DNA from: an uncultured Flavobacteriaceae bacterium
GTDB taxonomy: Bacteria; Bacteroidota; Bacteroidia; Flavobacteriales; Flavobacteriaceae
NCBI GenBank assembly: GCA_937901915.1
Contig: CALGUD010000009.1
Location: 1-59,113, forward strand
Length of the DNA: 59,113 bases
Direction of reading: 5' to 3'
In this document: piece after piece, positions 51,340-59,113 of the stretch
Numbering within the stretch: the stretch's first letter is position 1
Layout: every line of letters starts with the position of its first letter
The notes under the pieces: generated by a model
The model's input: only the letters and a program-made list of their open reading frames with translations
Told to the model about the DNA's origin: nothing
Databases searched by the model: none
Translations under genes and position numbers: made by a program

Positions 51340-52101
51340 TTATAGGTTCTCAGCTTTTCCAATATAGATATCTATGATCCTTCCTTCTTCAGAATCAGGA
51401 TAATTATCTTTAATCTGCTGAAAATATTTTACTGATTTTTCTTTTTGTTGTAAATCCAATGCAATTAAACCGGCTTTAAACAAAAATTTAGGTGTGGTAA
51501 AATCATTTTTGCTATGTTGAGCGGCTTTCTCATAATAATTAAGTGCTTCTTCCGGTTGATTTAACTGTGAAAAAGCATCACCAATACCTCCTTTGGCTAA
51601 GGCTCCAAGTATAGGGTCTTCAGATTCGAAATCCTGTAAATATGAAATCGCATCCTTATATTTATTCATATTTAAATATGCCATTCCGGCACTATAATTA
51701 GCCAGGTTAGCAGCTTTTGTACCTTTGTAATTCTCAATAATATCAATAAAACCAAACTTTCCATCCCGACCCTCTAAAGCCAAAGTAAATAATGAATCCT
51801 TATCCGTACTGTTCACGGCCTGGTCAAAATCCTGCTGCGCAAAAAACATTTCATTGGATGCTTCCGCTTCCTTAGGTTTTAAAATAAACTGCTCATAACC
51901 TAAGTAACCAAGCACTATGAGAACTATTGCTCCAATAAAACCCAATATATATTTTTGGTTTTTCGCTACCCATGCTTCAGTTCTTGAAGCTTTTTCATCA
52001 AGGGTGCTAAATACTTCAGCTGTAGTACTTTCTGATTCTATTAACTGTTCAGATTCTTTCTTATTTTTTGGTTTATACCCCTTTTTCTTATACGTTGACA
52101 T
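51340..52101 (-). CDS. Tetratricopeptide-repeat membrane protein (YfgM-like)
   Basis: A 253-aa protein with a basic, Glu-rich cytoplasmic N-terminus and one transmembrane helix (YILGFIGAIVLIVLGYLGYEQFIL, about 50-73). Tetratricopeptide-like helical repeats follow on the outer side (AGMAYLNMNKYKDAISYLQDF, KGGIGDAFSQLNQPEEALNYYEKA, FKAGLIALDLQQKEKSVKYFQQI). The arrangement is that of YfgM/ancillary SecYEG translocon proteins. It is probably involved in envelope protein quality control. It is divergent from recF. Confidence 0.82.
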   Translation of the reverse strand: MSTYKKKGYKPKNKKESEQLIESESTTAEVFSTLDEKASRTEAWVAKNQKYILGFIGAIVLIVLGYLGYEQFILKPKEAEASNEMFFAQQDFDQAVNSTDKDSLFTLALEGRDGKFGFIDIIENYKGTKAANLANYSAGMAYLNMNKYKDAISYLQDFESEDPILGALAKGGIGDAFSQLNQPEEALNYYEKAAQHSKNDFTTPKFLFKAGLIALDLQQKEKSVKYFQQIKDNYPDSEEGRIIDIYIGKAENL

Positions 52102-52161
52102 GTTATTCCTTTATTTAAGCCCCGCAAAAATAAATATTTTCCGATAGGAAAGATAATTTAT

Positions 52162-52194
52162 TTGACTATTTTCCATATTTTACTTTTAATTTAG
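52162..52194 (+). promoter_or_regulatory. Possible recF promoter
   Basis: A TTG at 52162-52164 and TAATTTAG at 52187-52194 are 22 nt apart. This resembles TTG-N17-23-TAnnTTTG with one mismatch in the -7 box. recF starts at 52233. Confidence 0.35.
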
Positions 52195-52232
52195 CAAGTT
52201 GAACGGCAGAAATTAATGCGGAGTTAAGGAAT

Positions 52233-53312
52233 ATGCTTTTAAAAAAAATATCGCTTATAAATTATAAAAATTTTACTTCCCGAACTTTTGAATTCAATTC
52301 CAAGATCAATTGTTTGGTCGGAAACAACGGTATGGGCAAGACCAATGTACTTGATGCCATATATTATTTGTCATTTGGAAAGAGCTACTTTAACCCGATT
52401 GCAACACAAAATATAAAGCACGGCGAGGATTTTTTTGTAATTGACGGTGAGTTTGAAAAAAATAACCGGGAAGAAAAAATAATATGCAGCTTTAAAAAAG
52501 GGCAAAAAAAAATTATAAAACGAAATGGAAAAGCCTATGAAAAGTTTTCTGAACATGTAGGTTTTTTGCCATTAGTCATTATTTCTCCGGCCGACCGTGA
52601 CCTCATTACTGAGGGCAGTGAAACCCGAAGAAAATTTATTGACAGTGTTATTTCGCAAAGCGACAGGAAATACCTCAAATTTCTAATTAATTATAATAAA
52701 ACCCTTGCGCAACGTAATTCTCTATTAAAATACTTTGCCCTTAATAATACTTTTGACGGTGAAACACTTTCTATCTACAATGAGCAGTTAAATGAGTTTG
52801 CGGACTATATTTTCAATGCCCGGAAAAATTTCCTCGAAACTTTTATACCTATTTTTAAAAATGCATATGAAGTAATTTCCGGTGGTAAGGAAACTGTTAA
52901 CCTTGCATATGAAAGCCATCTGTTTGAGAATAATTTAAAAACCCTGCTTGAGCAAAACCTGAACAAGGACAAAGCATTACAATATACATCCGTAGGAATA
53001 CATAAGGATGACCTCAGCTTTGAGATCGAACAATTCCCCATCAAAAAATTTGGTAGCCAGGGACAACAAAAATCCTTTTTAATAGCTTTAAAATTGGCTC
53101 AATTTGAATTTATAAAAGAACAAGCCGGGGTAACCCCTATCCTGCTCTTGGATGATATTTTTGACAAACTGGATGAAAATAGGGTCTCACACATTATAAA
53201 AATGGTGAATAAAGAAGAATTCGGACAAATTTTTATAAGCGACACTCACCCGGAAAGGACTGAAGCAGTGATTAAAGAAACCGGGTTGTCGTATGAGATA
53301 TTCAGATTATAG
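52233..53312 (+). CDS. recF: DNA replication and repair protein RecF
   Basis: A 359-aa SMC-like ATPase of recombinational gap repair (with RecO and RecR). Walker A is GNNGMGKTN (about 31-38). The signature is FGSQGQQKSFLIALKLAQ, and Walker B is LLLDDIFDKLDENR, with the following SDTHPE. Length and motif order are standard. It binds gapped DNA in the cytoplasm and helps RecA loading. The GNAT gene starts 1 bp after its stop. Confidence 0.94.
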   Translation: MLLKKISLINYKNFTSRTFEFNSKINCLVGNNGMGKTNVLDAIYYLSFGKSYFNPIATQNIKHGEDFFVIDGEFEKNNREEKIICSFKKGQKKIIKRNGKAYEKFSEHVGFLPLVIISPADRDLITEGSETRRKFIDSVISQSDRKYLKFLINYNKTLAQRNSLLKYFALNNTFDGETLSIYNEQLNEFADYIFNARKNFLETFIPIFKNAYEVISGGKETVNLAYESHLFENNLKTLLEQNLNKDKALQYTSVGIHKDDLSFEIEQFPIKKFGSQGQQKSFLIALKLAQFEFIKEQAGVTPILLLDDIFDKLDENRVSHIIKMVNKEEFGQIFISDTHPERTEAVIKETGLSYEIFRL

Positions 53313-53313
53313 A

Positions 53314-53727
53314 ATGAAAATTAGAATAACAAAAATATCAGCTGCAGATACCTGGGGAATTAGACATGAAGTAATGTGGCCACATAAACCTCTTATTTAC
53401 GTAAAACTTTCAAAAGATGATTTAGGACAACATTTTGGGCTCTGGAAAATGAATAAACTTATTTCTGTCGTATCTTTATTTTTTGATGAGAACAATGTTC
53501 AATTCAGAAAATTTGCTACATTACCTGACGAACAAGGAAATGGTTACGGCTCTCAGCTCTTGAATTATGTTTTTAATTATGCTTATTCCACTAAGGTTAA
53601 AAAAATATGGTGTAATGCAAGAGTTGATAAAGTATTTTTTTATGAAAAGTTTGAAATGAATGAAACAGAAAATCGATTTTCTAAAGGAGGAATTGATTAT
53701 GTAATTATGGAGAAAATACTATTTTGA
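53314..53727 (+). CDS. GNAT family N-acetyltransferase
   Basis: A 137-aa acetyltransferase-fold protein. The acetyl-CoA motif A is FATLPDEQGNGYGSQLLNYV (Q/R-x-x-G-x-G/A type), with a C-terminal FYEKFEMNETENRF as in ribosomal or small-molecule GNATs. Substrate is unknown. ATG at 53314 (MKIRITK) is preferred; the earlier in-frame ATG at 53293 overlaps recF. It lies between recF and a DciA-like gene on the same strand. Confidence 0.82.
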   Translation: MKIRITKISAADTWGIRHEVMWPHKPLIYVKLSKDDLGQHFGLWKMNKLISVVSLFFDENNVQFRKFATLPDEQGNGYGSQLLNYVFNYAYSTKVKKIWCNARVDKVFFYEKFEMNETENRFSKGGIDYVIMEKILF

Positions 53728-53756
53728 CTTGAAATTAACATTACATTTTTATTAGC

Positions 53757-54050
53757 ATGCCAAGACATAACGAACATATATCATTAAGCGAAGCTTTAAA
53801 GGAGTTTATTAAAGAAAATAAGCTCGAAACCGGTATGGATAAAGTCAACGTAAAAGATGTATGGGTTAGTCTTATGGGAAATGGCGTAAATAACTACACT
53901 ACCGATGTCCAGCTAAAAAACACTACACTTTACATTTCGCTCTCCTCATCGGTCCTTAGGGAAGAATTAAGCTATGGAAAAGAAAAGATCATTAAAATGA
54001 TCAATGAAGAACTTGGAAAAGAATTGGTAAAGAGTTTAGTACTAAGGTGA
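53757..54050 (+). CDS. DUF721 / DciA-like protein
   Basis: A 97-aa DUF721 (DciA-family) protein: LSEALKEFIKENKLETGMDKV, VWVSLMGNGVNNYT, then LYISLSSSVLREELSYGKEKII. DciA loads the replicative helicase in bacteria that lack DnaC/DnaI, and short DUF721 proteins next to recF are common in Bacteroidota. It therefore probably helps DnaB loading or another replication step. Confidence 0.85.
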   Translation: MPRHNEHISLSEALKEFIKENKLETGMDKVNVKDVWVSLMGNGVNNYTTDVQLKNTTLYISLSSSVLREELSYGKEKIIKMINEELGKELVKSLVLR

Positions 54051-54162
54051 TAAGATTTAAACCTCTCATTTACAAATAATTAACATCATACACCAGTTAA
54101 AATTCATATTAAGATTTGGTACTTTCAATTAATATTTAGATATTTGTCTAAATATATAAATA

Positions 54163-54417
54163 GTGAATAAGCTTTTTAAAGCACTTAACGACGAGACCAG
54201 AAGACAGATCATTGAATTGTTAAAAGAAAAATCAATGAATGCAGGAGAGATAGCGGATGAATTTGATATTTCAAAACCCAGTATCTCCCATCATCTTGAT
54301 ATACTAAAACAAGCAGATCTCATAACCAGCGAAAAAAAAGGGCAATTCATTGAATACGCTTTAAACACCACCATTTTAGATGATTTATTAGCGTGGATTT
54401 TAACCGTCAAAAAATAA
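54163..54417 (+). CDS. sdpR: ArsR-type autorepressor SdpR
   Basis: An 84-aa winged-helix protein of the ArsR family. It starts with FKALNDETRRQIIELLKEKSMN and has the recognition helix block FDISKPSISHHLDILKQADLI, with the wing EKKGQFIEYALN. No metal-binding CxC motif is present, so it is a non-metal sensor. It begins with GTG at 54163. It is 4 bp from sdpI, matching the Bacillus sdpRI operon, where SdpR represses and SdpI signals toxin presence. No sdpABC toxin genes are in the window. Confidence 0.85.
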   Translation: MNKLFKALNDETRRQIIELLKEKSMNAGEIADEFDISKPSISHHLDILKQADLITSEKKGQFIEYALNTTILDDLLAWILTVKK

Positions 54418-54421
54418 ACAT

Positions 54422-55066
54422 ATGAAAGCTATTTTAAAAAAAGAACTGTACCAGATTATAATCGCATTCATTCCCATTATCTATTTAGGGATCATCTATA
54501 ACTCCCTTCCACCCAATGTTCCAGTACATTTAAACATACAAGGGGAAATTGATCGTTTCGGTAACAAATCAGAATTAGTTTTCATTGCTCTCATGCCACT
54601 TCTGATCTATGTTATATTTAGTATAGTACCGAAAAATAAGATAAAGGCTATGGGTAAAAAATATCAAAAACTAAAAACCCTGCTCATTTTATTAATATCT
54701 CTATTAGCTGTTTATATTTTATATTCAATAAAGAATCAAACGTTTTCTAACCCCAATTTTATCATATTATGTATAGGCATATTATATACCCTTTTTGGTA
54801 ATTACTCAAAAACTATTAAAACAAATTATTTTATTGGCATAAGAACACCATGGACACTAAAAAATGAAGATGTTTGGAAAAGCACCCATGTTTTGGGAGG
54901 TAAACTTTGGTTTATAGGCGGTATCATAATAATAATTTCAAGCCTTGTAGTAAGTAAAACGTATAACACTTACTTATTTTTGGTTATAACAGCGGTGATT
55001 GGATTAATTCCTGTGGTTTACTCCTACATTCAATTCAAGAAACTTAACAAAGTTTCCGAATCATAA
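54422..55066 (+). CDS. sdpI: SdpI family membrane immunity protein
   Basis: A 214-aa membrane protein with about six hydrophobic helices. The N-terminal DUF1648 part contains PPNVPVHLNIQGEIDRFGNKSE and the C-terminal SdpI part contains NYFIGIRTPWTLKNEDVWKSTH, both hallmarks. In Bacillus it gives immunity to the SdpC killing factor and relieves SdpR. Without a toxin partner it may defend against foreign toxins or play an unrelated envelope role. A terminator follows at 55111. Confidence 0.85.
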   Translation: MKAILKKELYQIIIAFIPIIYLGIIYNSLPPNVPVHLNIQGEIDRFGNKSELVFIALMPLLIYVIFSIVPKNKIKAMGKKYQKLKTLLILLISLLAVYILYSIKNQTFSNPNFIILCIGILYTLFGNYSKTIKTNYFIGIRTPWTLKNEDVWKSTHVLGGKLWFIGGIIIIISSLVVSKTYNTYLFLVITAVIGLIPVVYSYIQFKKLNKVSES

Positions 55067-55110
55067 AATTATGCCGGGAAATTGTAATAACTAAAAAGTG
55101 AAAATAAAGA

Positions 55111-55133
55111 ACGCTCCCTAAGGAGCGTCTTTT
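55111..55133. terminator. Terminator between sdpI and ndk (convergent)
   Basis: A 7-bp perfect stem ACGCTCC / GGAGCGT (55111-55117 / 55122-55128) with a 4-nt loop, followed by CTTTTG. It sits between the convergent sdpI (stop 55066) and ndk (stop 55157). Confidence 0.75.
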
Positions 55134-55156
55134 GTCTGAACTATATAAAACTATAA

Positions 55157-55576
55157 CTAAAATATTTCTCTGCCCGAAAAGTGAAAAGCACCTTCTATAG
55201 CTGCATTTTCATCACTATCAGAACCGTGAACTGCATTTTCACCAATTGAAGTGGCATATAACTTCCTGATAGTACCATCAAGAGCTTCTGCCGGGTTTGT
55301 AGCACCAATCAAAGTCCTGAAATCGTCCACAGCATTCTCTTTTTCTAAAATTGCAGCTACTATAGGGCCACGGGTCATGAATTCCACCAATTCACCATAA
55401 AAAGGCCTTTCTTTGTGAACGGCATAAAATTCCCTCGCATCTCTTTTGCTCAGCTGTGTATATTTCATTGCCACTATTTTAAAACCGGCAGCTGTTATTT
55501 TTTCTAAAATTGCACCAATGTGTCCGTTTTCTACAGCATCGGGCTTAATCATGGTAAATGTTCTGTTTGTCGCCAT
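55157..55576 (-). CDS. ndk: Nucleoside diphosphate kinase
   Basis: A 139-aa Ndk that balances NTP and dNTP pools by phosphate transfer from ATP. The start MATNRTFTMIKPDAVENGHIG is standard. GATNPAEALDGTIRKLYA and the catalytic His in NAVHGSDSDENA complete the active site. It has its own promoter upstream. Confidence 0.95.
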   Translation of the reverse strand: MATNRTFTMIKPDAVENGHIGAILEKITAAGFKIVAMKYTQLSKRDAREFYAVHKERPFYGELVEFMTRGPIVAAILEKENAVDDFRTLIGATNPAEALDGTIRKLYATSIGENAVHGSDSDENAAIEGAFHFSGREIF

Positions 55577-55598
55577 TATTTTTGTTTGAAATCCGGTG

Positions 55599-55628
55599 CA
55601 AAAGTACAGTTTTTAAACAAACGGTCAA
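55599..55628 (-). promoter_or_regulatory. ndk promoter (TTG-N19-TACTTTTG)
   Basis: On the minus strand, TTG at 55628-55626 and a perfect TAnnTTTG box (TACTTTTG, 55606-55599) are 19 nt apart, 22 nt before the ndk ATG. It is among the clearest primary promoters in the window. Confidence 0.75.
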
Positions 55629-55680
55629 GCTCGGATCCATAAAAATCCTGATATTTTAGACTCATCGCTTTTTTTTATAA

Positions 55681-58600
55681 CTAATATTCTATTATAATCT
55701 TTTTTTCTATTATTTCACCGTTGTGATGTATTTTTAAAATGTATAATCCGCTCTGCAAACCGGCTATGTCTACTTGAGACCTGTTTTTTATTACTTCTTT
55801 TGCTTTTACTATATTCCCGGTAAAATCATACACTTCAATGGCCAATTCATTGGTTTGTTCATTGGAAGAGTCTACCTGTATGGATTTATTTTTACTTTTT
55901 TCAATATCGTCAATAATGTCTACCGTAAATGACCCCGAACTATTTGGGTTGGGATACACGTTATAACTATAATTACCTGGACAGTATGGATACGCAATAA
56001 GTCCCCCTACTACAGACCAACCACAACCGTTGTTTACCTCTGCTATTATCTGGCCTGCAAAGTCAGAGCCATAAGGTACTGCTAAAATCGTGTTCGCATT
56101 TTGCAAGTAGATTTGCCAGGAAGAATTTGGCATGGTCCATCGGTAAGTGTACCAAGGCTTATGCCCGCCAGGCGGATTACAATAATAAGAATAATCTTCC
56201 CCGGCGCACACACCGTTAGTACCGGAAACTGACCCCGATCCAACTTTACCAACTTCAATAGATTTGGAAACTAACAGGTTTCTATCACAGTTTGGAGAAG
56301 TTACTCTTAAGGTAATTGTGGCGACACCGTTAAAATTATTCTTTCGTGTAAAAGTGGTTGTAGAGCTTCCCTGGGTAAAATTTAATGCATTAGACGGATT
56401 TACCGACCAATTTACATTTGTATTGGGTGGTAGGGAAGCGCTGAAAGTTGCTGAAGAACAAATACTCTCAGGCCCGGTAATCATTATATTTGCACAAGTA
56501 TAAGCGCAATTAAAAATATTATTGCTTACACCATTGAGCTCATTAGCCAACCAGTTACCGTTCTTGGCGTTAAAAGATATATGAGGCTCATTGATTGCCG
56601 AAACATTATAAGAAGTTGTAAAATTGATAAAAGGGATGGCCTTATTACCTGTAGGGGGATTATCTTTCGCATATACTTTTAGATAATCGGCAGCGGTTAA
56701 GGTAGCATTGCCACTTCCTACATCTAAAGCACTGGTAGCGGAAATAAAATTAAAATCAAGGTTCACCTCCAGTTTGTATTTATAACCACCAAAAAAGTTG
56801 TTCACATAGTCACTACTACTATTTAACCCTGTAGGATTTATGCCGCCCGGGAAATTATCCAGAAACAGGTCTCCCGGTTGAGAATTAAAAGACTTACTTG
56901 TAACTGTTCTGGTAACAGGAACCACCCATAATAAATTTTTCTTATATGTAATGCTTCCTTTATAAATGTTTGCTGTGCCGGATGAAGGAAATGCTTTCAC
57001 TTCAAAATTTGAACTCAGATTTGCTGAACCCGGTAAAAAACCCAGCAGGAATGTTGATGTATCGTCAAATGCATCACCAACTACTGCTCCCAAACCGGTA
57101 ATAAACAAGGCAATATCTGTAAAGGGGCTGGTTCCTCCGGAACCATGCAGGCGAAACAAACGTTGATTGGAAGTATATCCTTGTGTTGATGCACAATGGC
57201 TGGCATTACTTAAAGCAATATTACGCGTATTGCGGGGATACCCCATATTTTTAAGTTCATTTTGCCATGTGTCATGTACATTGTTATCTATTTTATAGCT
57301 ACTGTTTACATAATTGATCAGTAATTGCTTTACTGCGGGCTGGTCTATGAGCTGGCGGGCATCCTGTACCGGTATGTCACCACTGGCCAGTGAAACACCA
57401 AAGCCACCTATAGGTGTGGTGATAATTTCTTTAAGGGTGTGCCGTGCCATATAAAGGAATCCCGGCGGTACATGGGCACCCTGGTGAGGGGCATCATGGC
57501 TTATGTACAAGCCTGTTTCATGGTCTTCCCCCCTGTTTTCCATATCACGCAATGCATAGCGGGCTATCACCCCACCCATACTCTGCCCCAGTACCACATT
57601 GGGTGTATTGCCTATTTTATGATCATTTACCCATTTTATAACAGCCTCCAGTACATACGCATTACGTTGCAGGTAATCGGTACCGTTGTTCCAGTTTACA
57701 TAAATAATGTCGTAGCCTGTAGAAGCATGGTTGGTAATTAGGTTTTGCAGATCAGCACTACCAGATAATCTTACTGTATTAAAAAACTTGTTAATATCAC
57801 TATCCCCAATGCTATTATTAGCTGAAAAAAGCCCTGTGTCCAACCCCTCTGCCACAATCAGGGGCTTTCTAATCTCATTACAGGTATTTGCATATGCAAT
57901 CTGTAGGGTTGCCGAACCATACACCCCCTGGTAAGCCCTGGTAGCAGGAACAATTTCGGTCCTTAAATTACAATTGGGGTTCCGTGCAGCTATAATGGCC
58001 CTTTTGGCCGCCCCTTCTACTATAAGTTTGTTCCGGCAGTATAAGTACTGCCCGTTTGTTAACCGCATACGGTAGGTAATCGTAAAATTACCATCAATAC
58101 TGTAAGTATGGACTAGCGGGGTGCCTATGCTTAAGGCTTTATAACCACTGCCATCGCCAAAATTCACTGCAAAATTATCTATGGAAGAAGATTGGTTAGT
58201 GTACCAGTTATCCGGATGTAACATCAGGGACACTGTAGAATTAGAGGTACTTTTTACCGGAAGGGTCATCGCAAAGGCATCATCTGTTTCATAGGGGTTT
58301 TGCCAAGTTCCGTTTACATATACATCGTCATACTTATTATTTACAACCTGTATTTTATTTGTAGCAAGTGCATCACTTCTAAAACGGGCATATTTATAAT
58401 ACAAGCCATTAAGCACCAATGTGGAAACAGCACTGCCTGCCCCCACCCGGTTGGCCTCACTTTTTTGTTTATTCTTCCATCCGGCCTCCAGGTTGTCAGG
58501 CGCTTCCAGTTCGGGGACCGAAGTGGTAGTTCGTGAAGATAAGATGCCTGCGTAAAGGTTTCGATAAATGGACGGGGTAATATAGTTATTATCCCGCAAT

Positions 58601-58788
58601 ACCCCGTCATAATTGGGTATGGAAACAAAATCATAGCCGTAATCAAGCAATATCCCGTGGGGTACCCGGTTCTTTTCAAGCAGGCTGAAAACAGTATTGG
58701 TTTGGCTTGCCACCCCGGTATCTATATGCTGCTGGGATTGCACAAAGGTAAAAACAAGTACAAACAGTAAAAATAATTTTTGTTTCAT
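55681..58788 (-). CDS. Large T9SS-exported lipase/esterase-like protein
   Basis: A 1035-aa secreted protein. It has an N-terminal signal peptide (LFLLFVLVFTFVQSQ) and a long beta-rich region. An alpha/beta-hydrolase segment includes the nucleophile motif GQSMG (about residue 400, in VVLGQSMGGVIARYALRD) and a possible SHDAPHQGAHVP. A PKD-like domain follows (about 770-850, NWSVNPSNALNFTQG). The C-terminal T9SS type A sorting domain starts near 944 (YNVYPNPNSSGSFTVDI) and ends in GLYILKIHHNGEIIEKKI. It is therefore cell-surface or secreted via the type IX system. Substrate is unknown. ATG at 58788 is used; an in-frame TTG lies two codons earlier. Confidence 0.85.
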   Translation of the reverse strand: MKQKLFLLFVLVFTFVQSQQHIDTGVASQTNTVFSLLEKNRVPHGILLDYGYDFVSIPNYDGVLRDNNYITPSIYRNLYAGILSSRTTTSVPELEAPDNLEAGWKNKQKSEANRVGAGSAVSTLVLNGLYYKYARFRSDALATNKIQVVNNKYDDVYVNGTWQNPYETDDAFAMTLPVKSTSNSTVSLMLHPDNWYTNQSSSIDNFAVNFGDGSGYKALSIGTPLVHTYSIDGNFTITYRMRLTNGQYLYCRNKLIVEGAAKRAIIAARNPNCNLRTEIVPATRAYQGVYGSATLQIAYANTCNEIRKPLIVAEGLDTGLFSANNSIGDSDINKFFNTVRLSGSADLQNLITNHASTGYDIIYVNWNNGTDYLQRNAYVLEAVIKWVNDHKIGNTPNVVLGQSMGGVIARYALRDMENRGEDHETGLYISHDAPHQGAHVPPGFLYMARHTLKEIITTPIGGFGVSLASGDIPVQDARQLIDQPAVKQLLINYVNSSYKIDNNVHDTWQNELKNMGYPRNTRNIALSNASHCASTQGYTSNQRLFRLHGSGGTSPFTDIALFITGLGAVVGDAFDDTSTFLLGFLPGSANLSSNFEVKAFPSSGTANIYKGSITYKKNLLWVVPVTRTVTSKSFNSQPGDLFLDNFPGGINPTGLNSSSDYVNNFFGGYKYKLEVNLDFNFISATSALDVGSGNATLTAADYLKVYAKDNPPTGNKAIPFINFTTSYNVSAINEPHISFNAKNGNWLANELNGVSNNIFNCAYTCANIMITGPESICSSATFSASLPPNTNVNWSVNPSNALNFTQGSSTTTFTRKNNFNGVATITLRVTSPNCDRNLLVSKSIEVGKVGSGSVSGTNGVCAGEDYSYYCNPPGGHKPWYTYRWTMPNSSWQIYLQNANTILAVPYGSDFAGQIIAEVNNGCGWSVVGGLIAYPYCPGNYSYNVYPNPNSSGSFTVDIIDDIEKSKNKSIQVDSSNEQTNELAIEVYDFTGNIVKAKEVIKNRSQVDIAGLQSGLYILKIHHNGEIIEKKIIIEY

Positions 58789-58813
58789 AAACAATATGGT
58801 TTAAATGGTGTGT

Positions 58814-59098
58814 TTAATTGGTATATTTTACATCAAAGCGGCCTTCGGTGATTTTAATTTCATTATTATCGTCATCTAAAACCGTAAATTCAAAAGTTCC
58901 GGAAATGATGAAGTTTTCTTCATCAAAGTTTGTAATGATTAATGTCCCTGGATTATTATCTTTTGTAGTAGTATCTAAAGTTATCCCTCCTCCTATTAAA
59001 TAAATACCAGTAAAGTTCCCAGAATTTTCAGAAGCTAATAGAAATAAATTTTCTGATATCGGCTCGATATCAATACCACTCAAGCCTACACTTTCCAT
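58814..59098 (-). CDS. DUF6252-like protein, N-terminus cut off
   Basis: The last 94 or so residues of a beta-rich protein resembling DUF6252 lipoproteins (GTFEFTVLDDDNNEIKITEGRFDVKY). The frame is open to the poly-C end of the window, so the start shown at 59098 is an internal Met and the real gene extends beyond. It lies 25 bp upstream of the T9SS protein on the same strand, so they may be cotranscribed. Confidence 0.65.
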   Translation of the reverse strand: MESVGLSGIDIEPISENLFLLASENSGNFTGIYLIGGGITLDTTTKDNNPGTLIITNFDEENFIISGTFEFTVLDDDNNEIKITEGRFDVKYTN

Positions 59099-59101
59099 TG
59101 A

Positions 59102-59113
59102 CCCCCCCCCCCC
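59102..59113. other. Terminal poly-C run, probable contig-end artefact
   Basis: The window ends in an uninterrupted run of C inside an open reading frame (it would encode Gly repeats). This is most simply a sequencing or assembly artefact at a contig end. Confidence 0.6.

Noticed and set aside
1..59113. CRISPR array, prophage or conjugative module
   Set aside because: No regularly spaced direct repeats and no phage, integrase, relaxase or transposase genes were seen. The only mobile-like features are short repeats and the GIY-YIG cassette.

Overview
The window looks like a chromosomal contig from a low-GC member of the Bacteroidota, most likely the family Flavobacteriaceae. Signs are TAnnTTTG-type -7 promoter boxes, a type IX secretion C-terminal domain, lipoproteins with acidic residues after the lipid cysteine, a flavobacterial PadR/PspC/GIN-domain group, and the udk-divIC-mutA and parA-parB-dapB-lepB gene orders. 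No phage, conjugative module, CRISPR array or rRNA operon is visible. The right end is a run of C inside an open gene, so it is probably a contig end.

Layout. 1-5.8 kb: a small conserved protein, a TIGR00266/AIM24 protein, a DUF4442 protein and an envelope group (DUF4870, PadR regulator, PspC protein, GIN-domain lipoprotein). 5.8-23.8 kb: a complete assimilatory nitrate/nitrite cluster, all on the minus strand. It has a rubredoxin-tailed redox protein, a NasC-NasB fused nitrate reductase, an MFS nitrate carrier, an NrtABCD-type ABC transporter, a NarXL-like two-component pair, a DUF4202 protein and NirD/NirB. 24-32.4 kb: housekeeping and stress genes (DUF2383, DoxX, AcnA aconitase, tRNA-Pro next to a GIY-YIG ORF, AI-2E-type permease, GAPDH, serine hydrolase). 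32.8-35.9 kb: two tandem PQQ sugar-dehydrogenase-like lipoproteins and a cytochrome c. 36-39.9 kb: udk, divIC, methylmalonyl-CoA mutase small subunit, a strongly shortened large-subunit relic and an SDR enzyme. 40-45.8 kb: parA, parB, a DUF5683 protein, dapB, lepB, WbqC and DUF6122. 45.8-52.1 kb, minus strand: EEP-family protein, two rhomboids, mutL, a small membrane protein, ribH and a TPR protein. 52.2-55 kb: recF, GNAT, DciA-like, SdpR and SdpI. 55.1-59.1 kb, minus strand: ndk, a large T9SS-exported lipase-like protein and a truncated DUF6252-like gene.

Main point of interest. Three operons of the nitrate cluster (narK, nrtABCD, nirBD-DUF4202-kinase-regulator) carry the same 16-bp palindrome TAAGTATTAATACTTA (one mismatch at nirB). 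In each case it overlaps a TAnnTTTG -7 box by exactly 2 bp, and the start codon follows after 26-27 bp. A further TACGTA-containing element lies upstream. A NarXL-like pair with a nitrate-sensor-like input domain is encoded in the nirB operon and is the obvious candidate regulator. Other notable points are a decayed tRNA-Pro copy flanking the GIY-YIG ORF, an in-frame-deleted methylmalonyl-CoA mutase large subunit with no B12 domain, a nitrate ABC transporter with one canonical and one degenerate ATP site, and a 168-bp MITE-like element with terminal inverted repeats.
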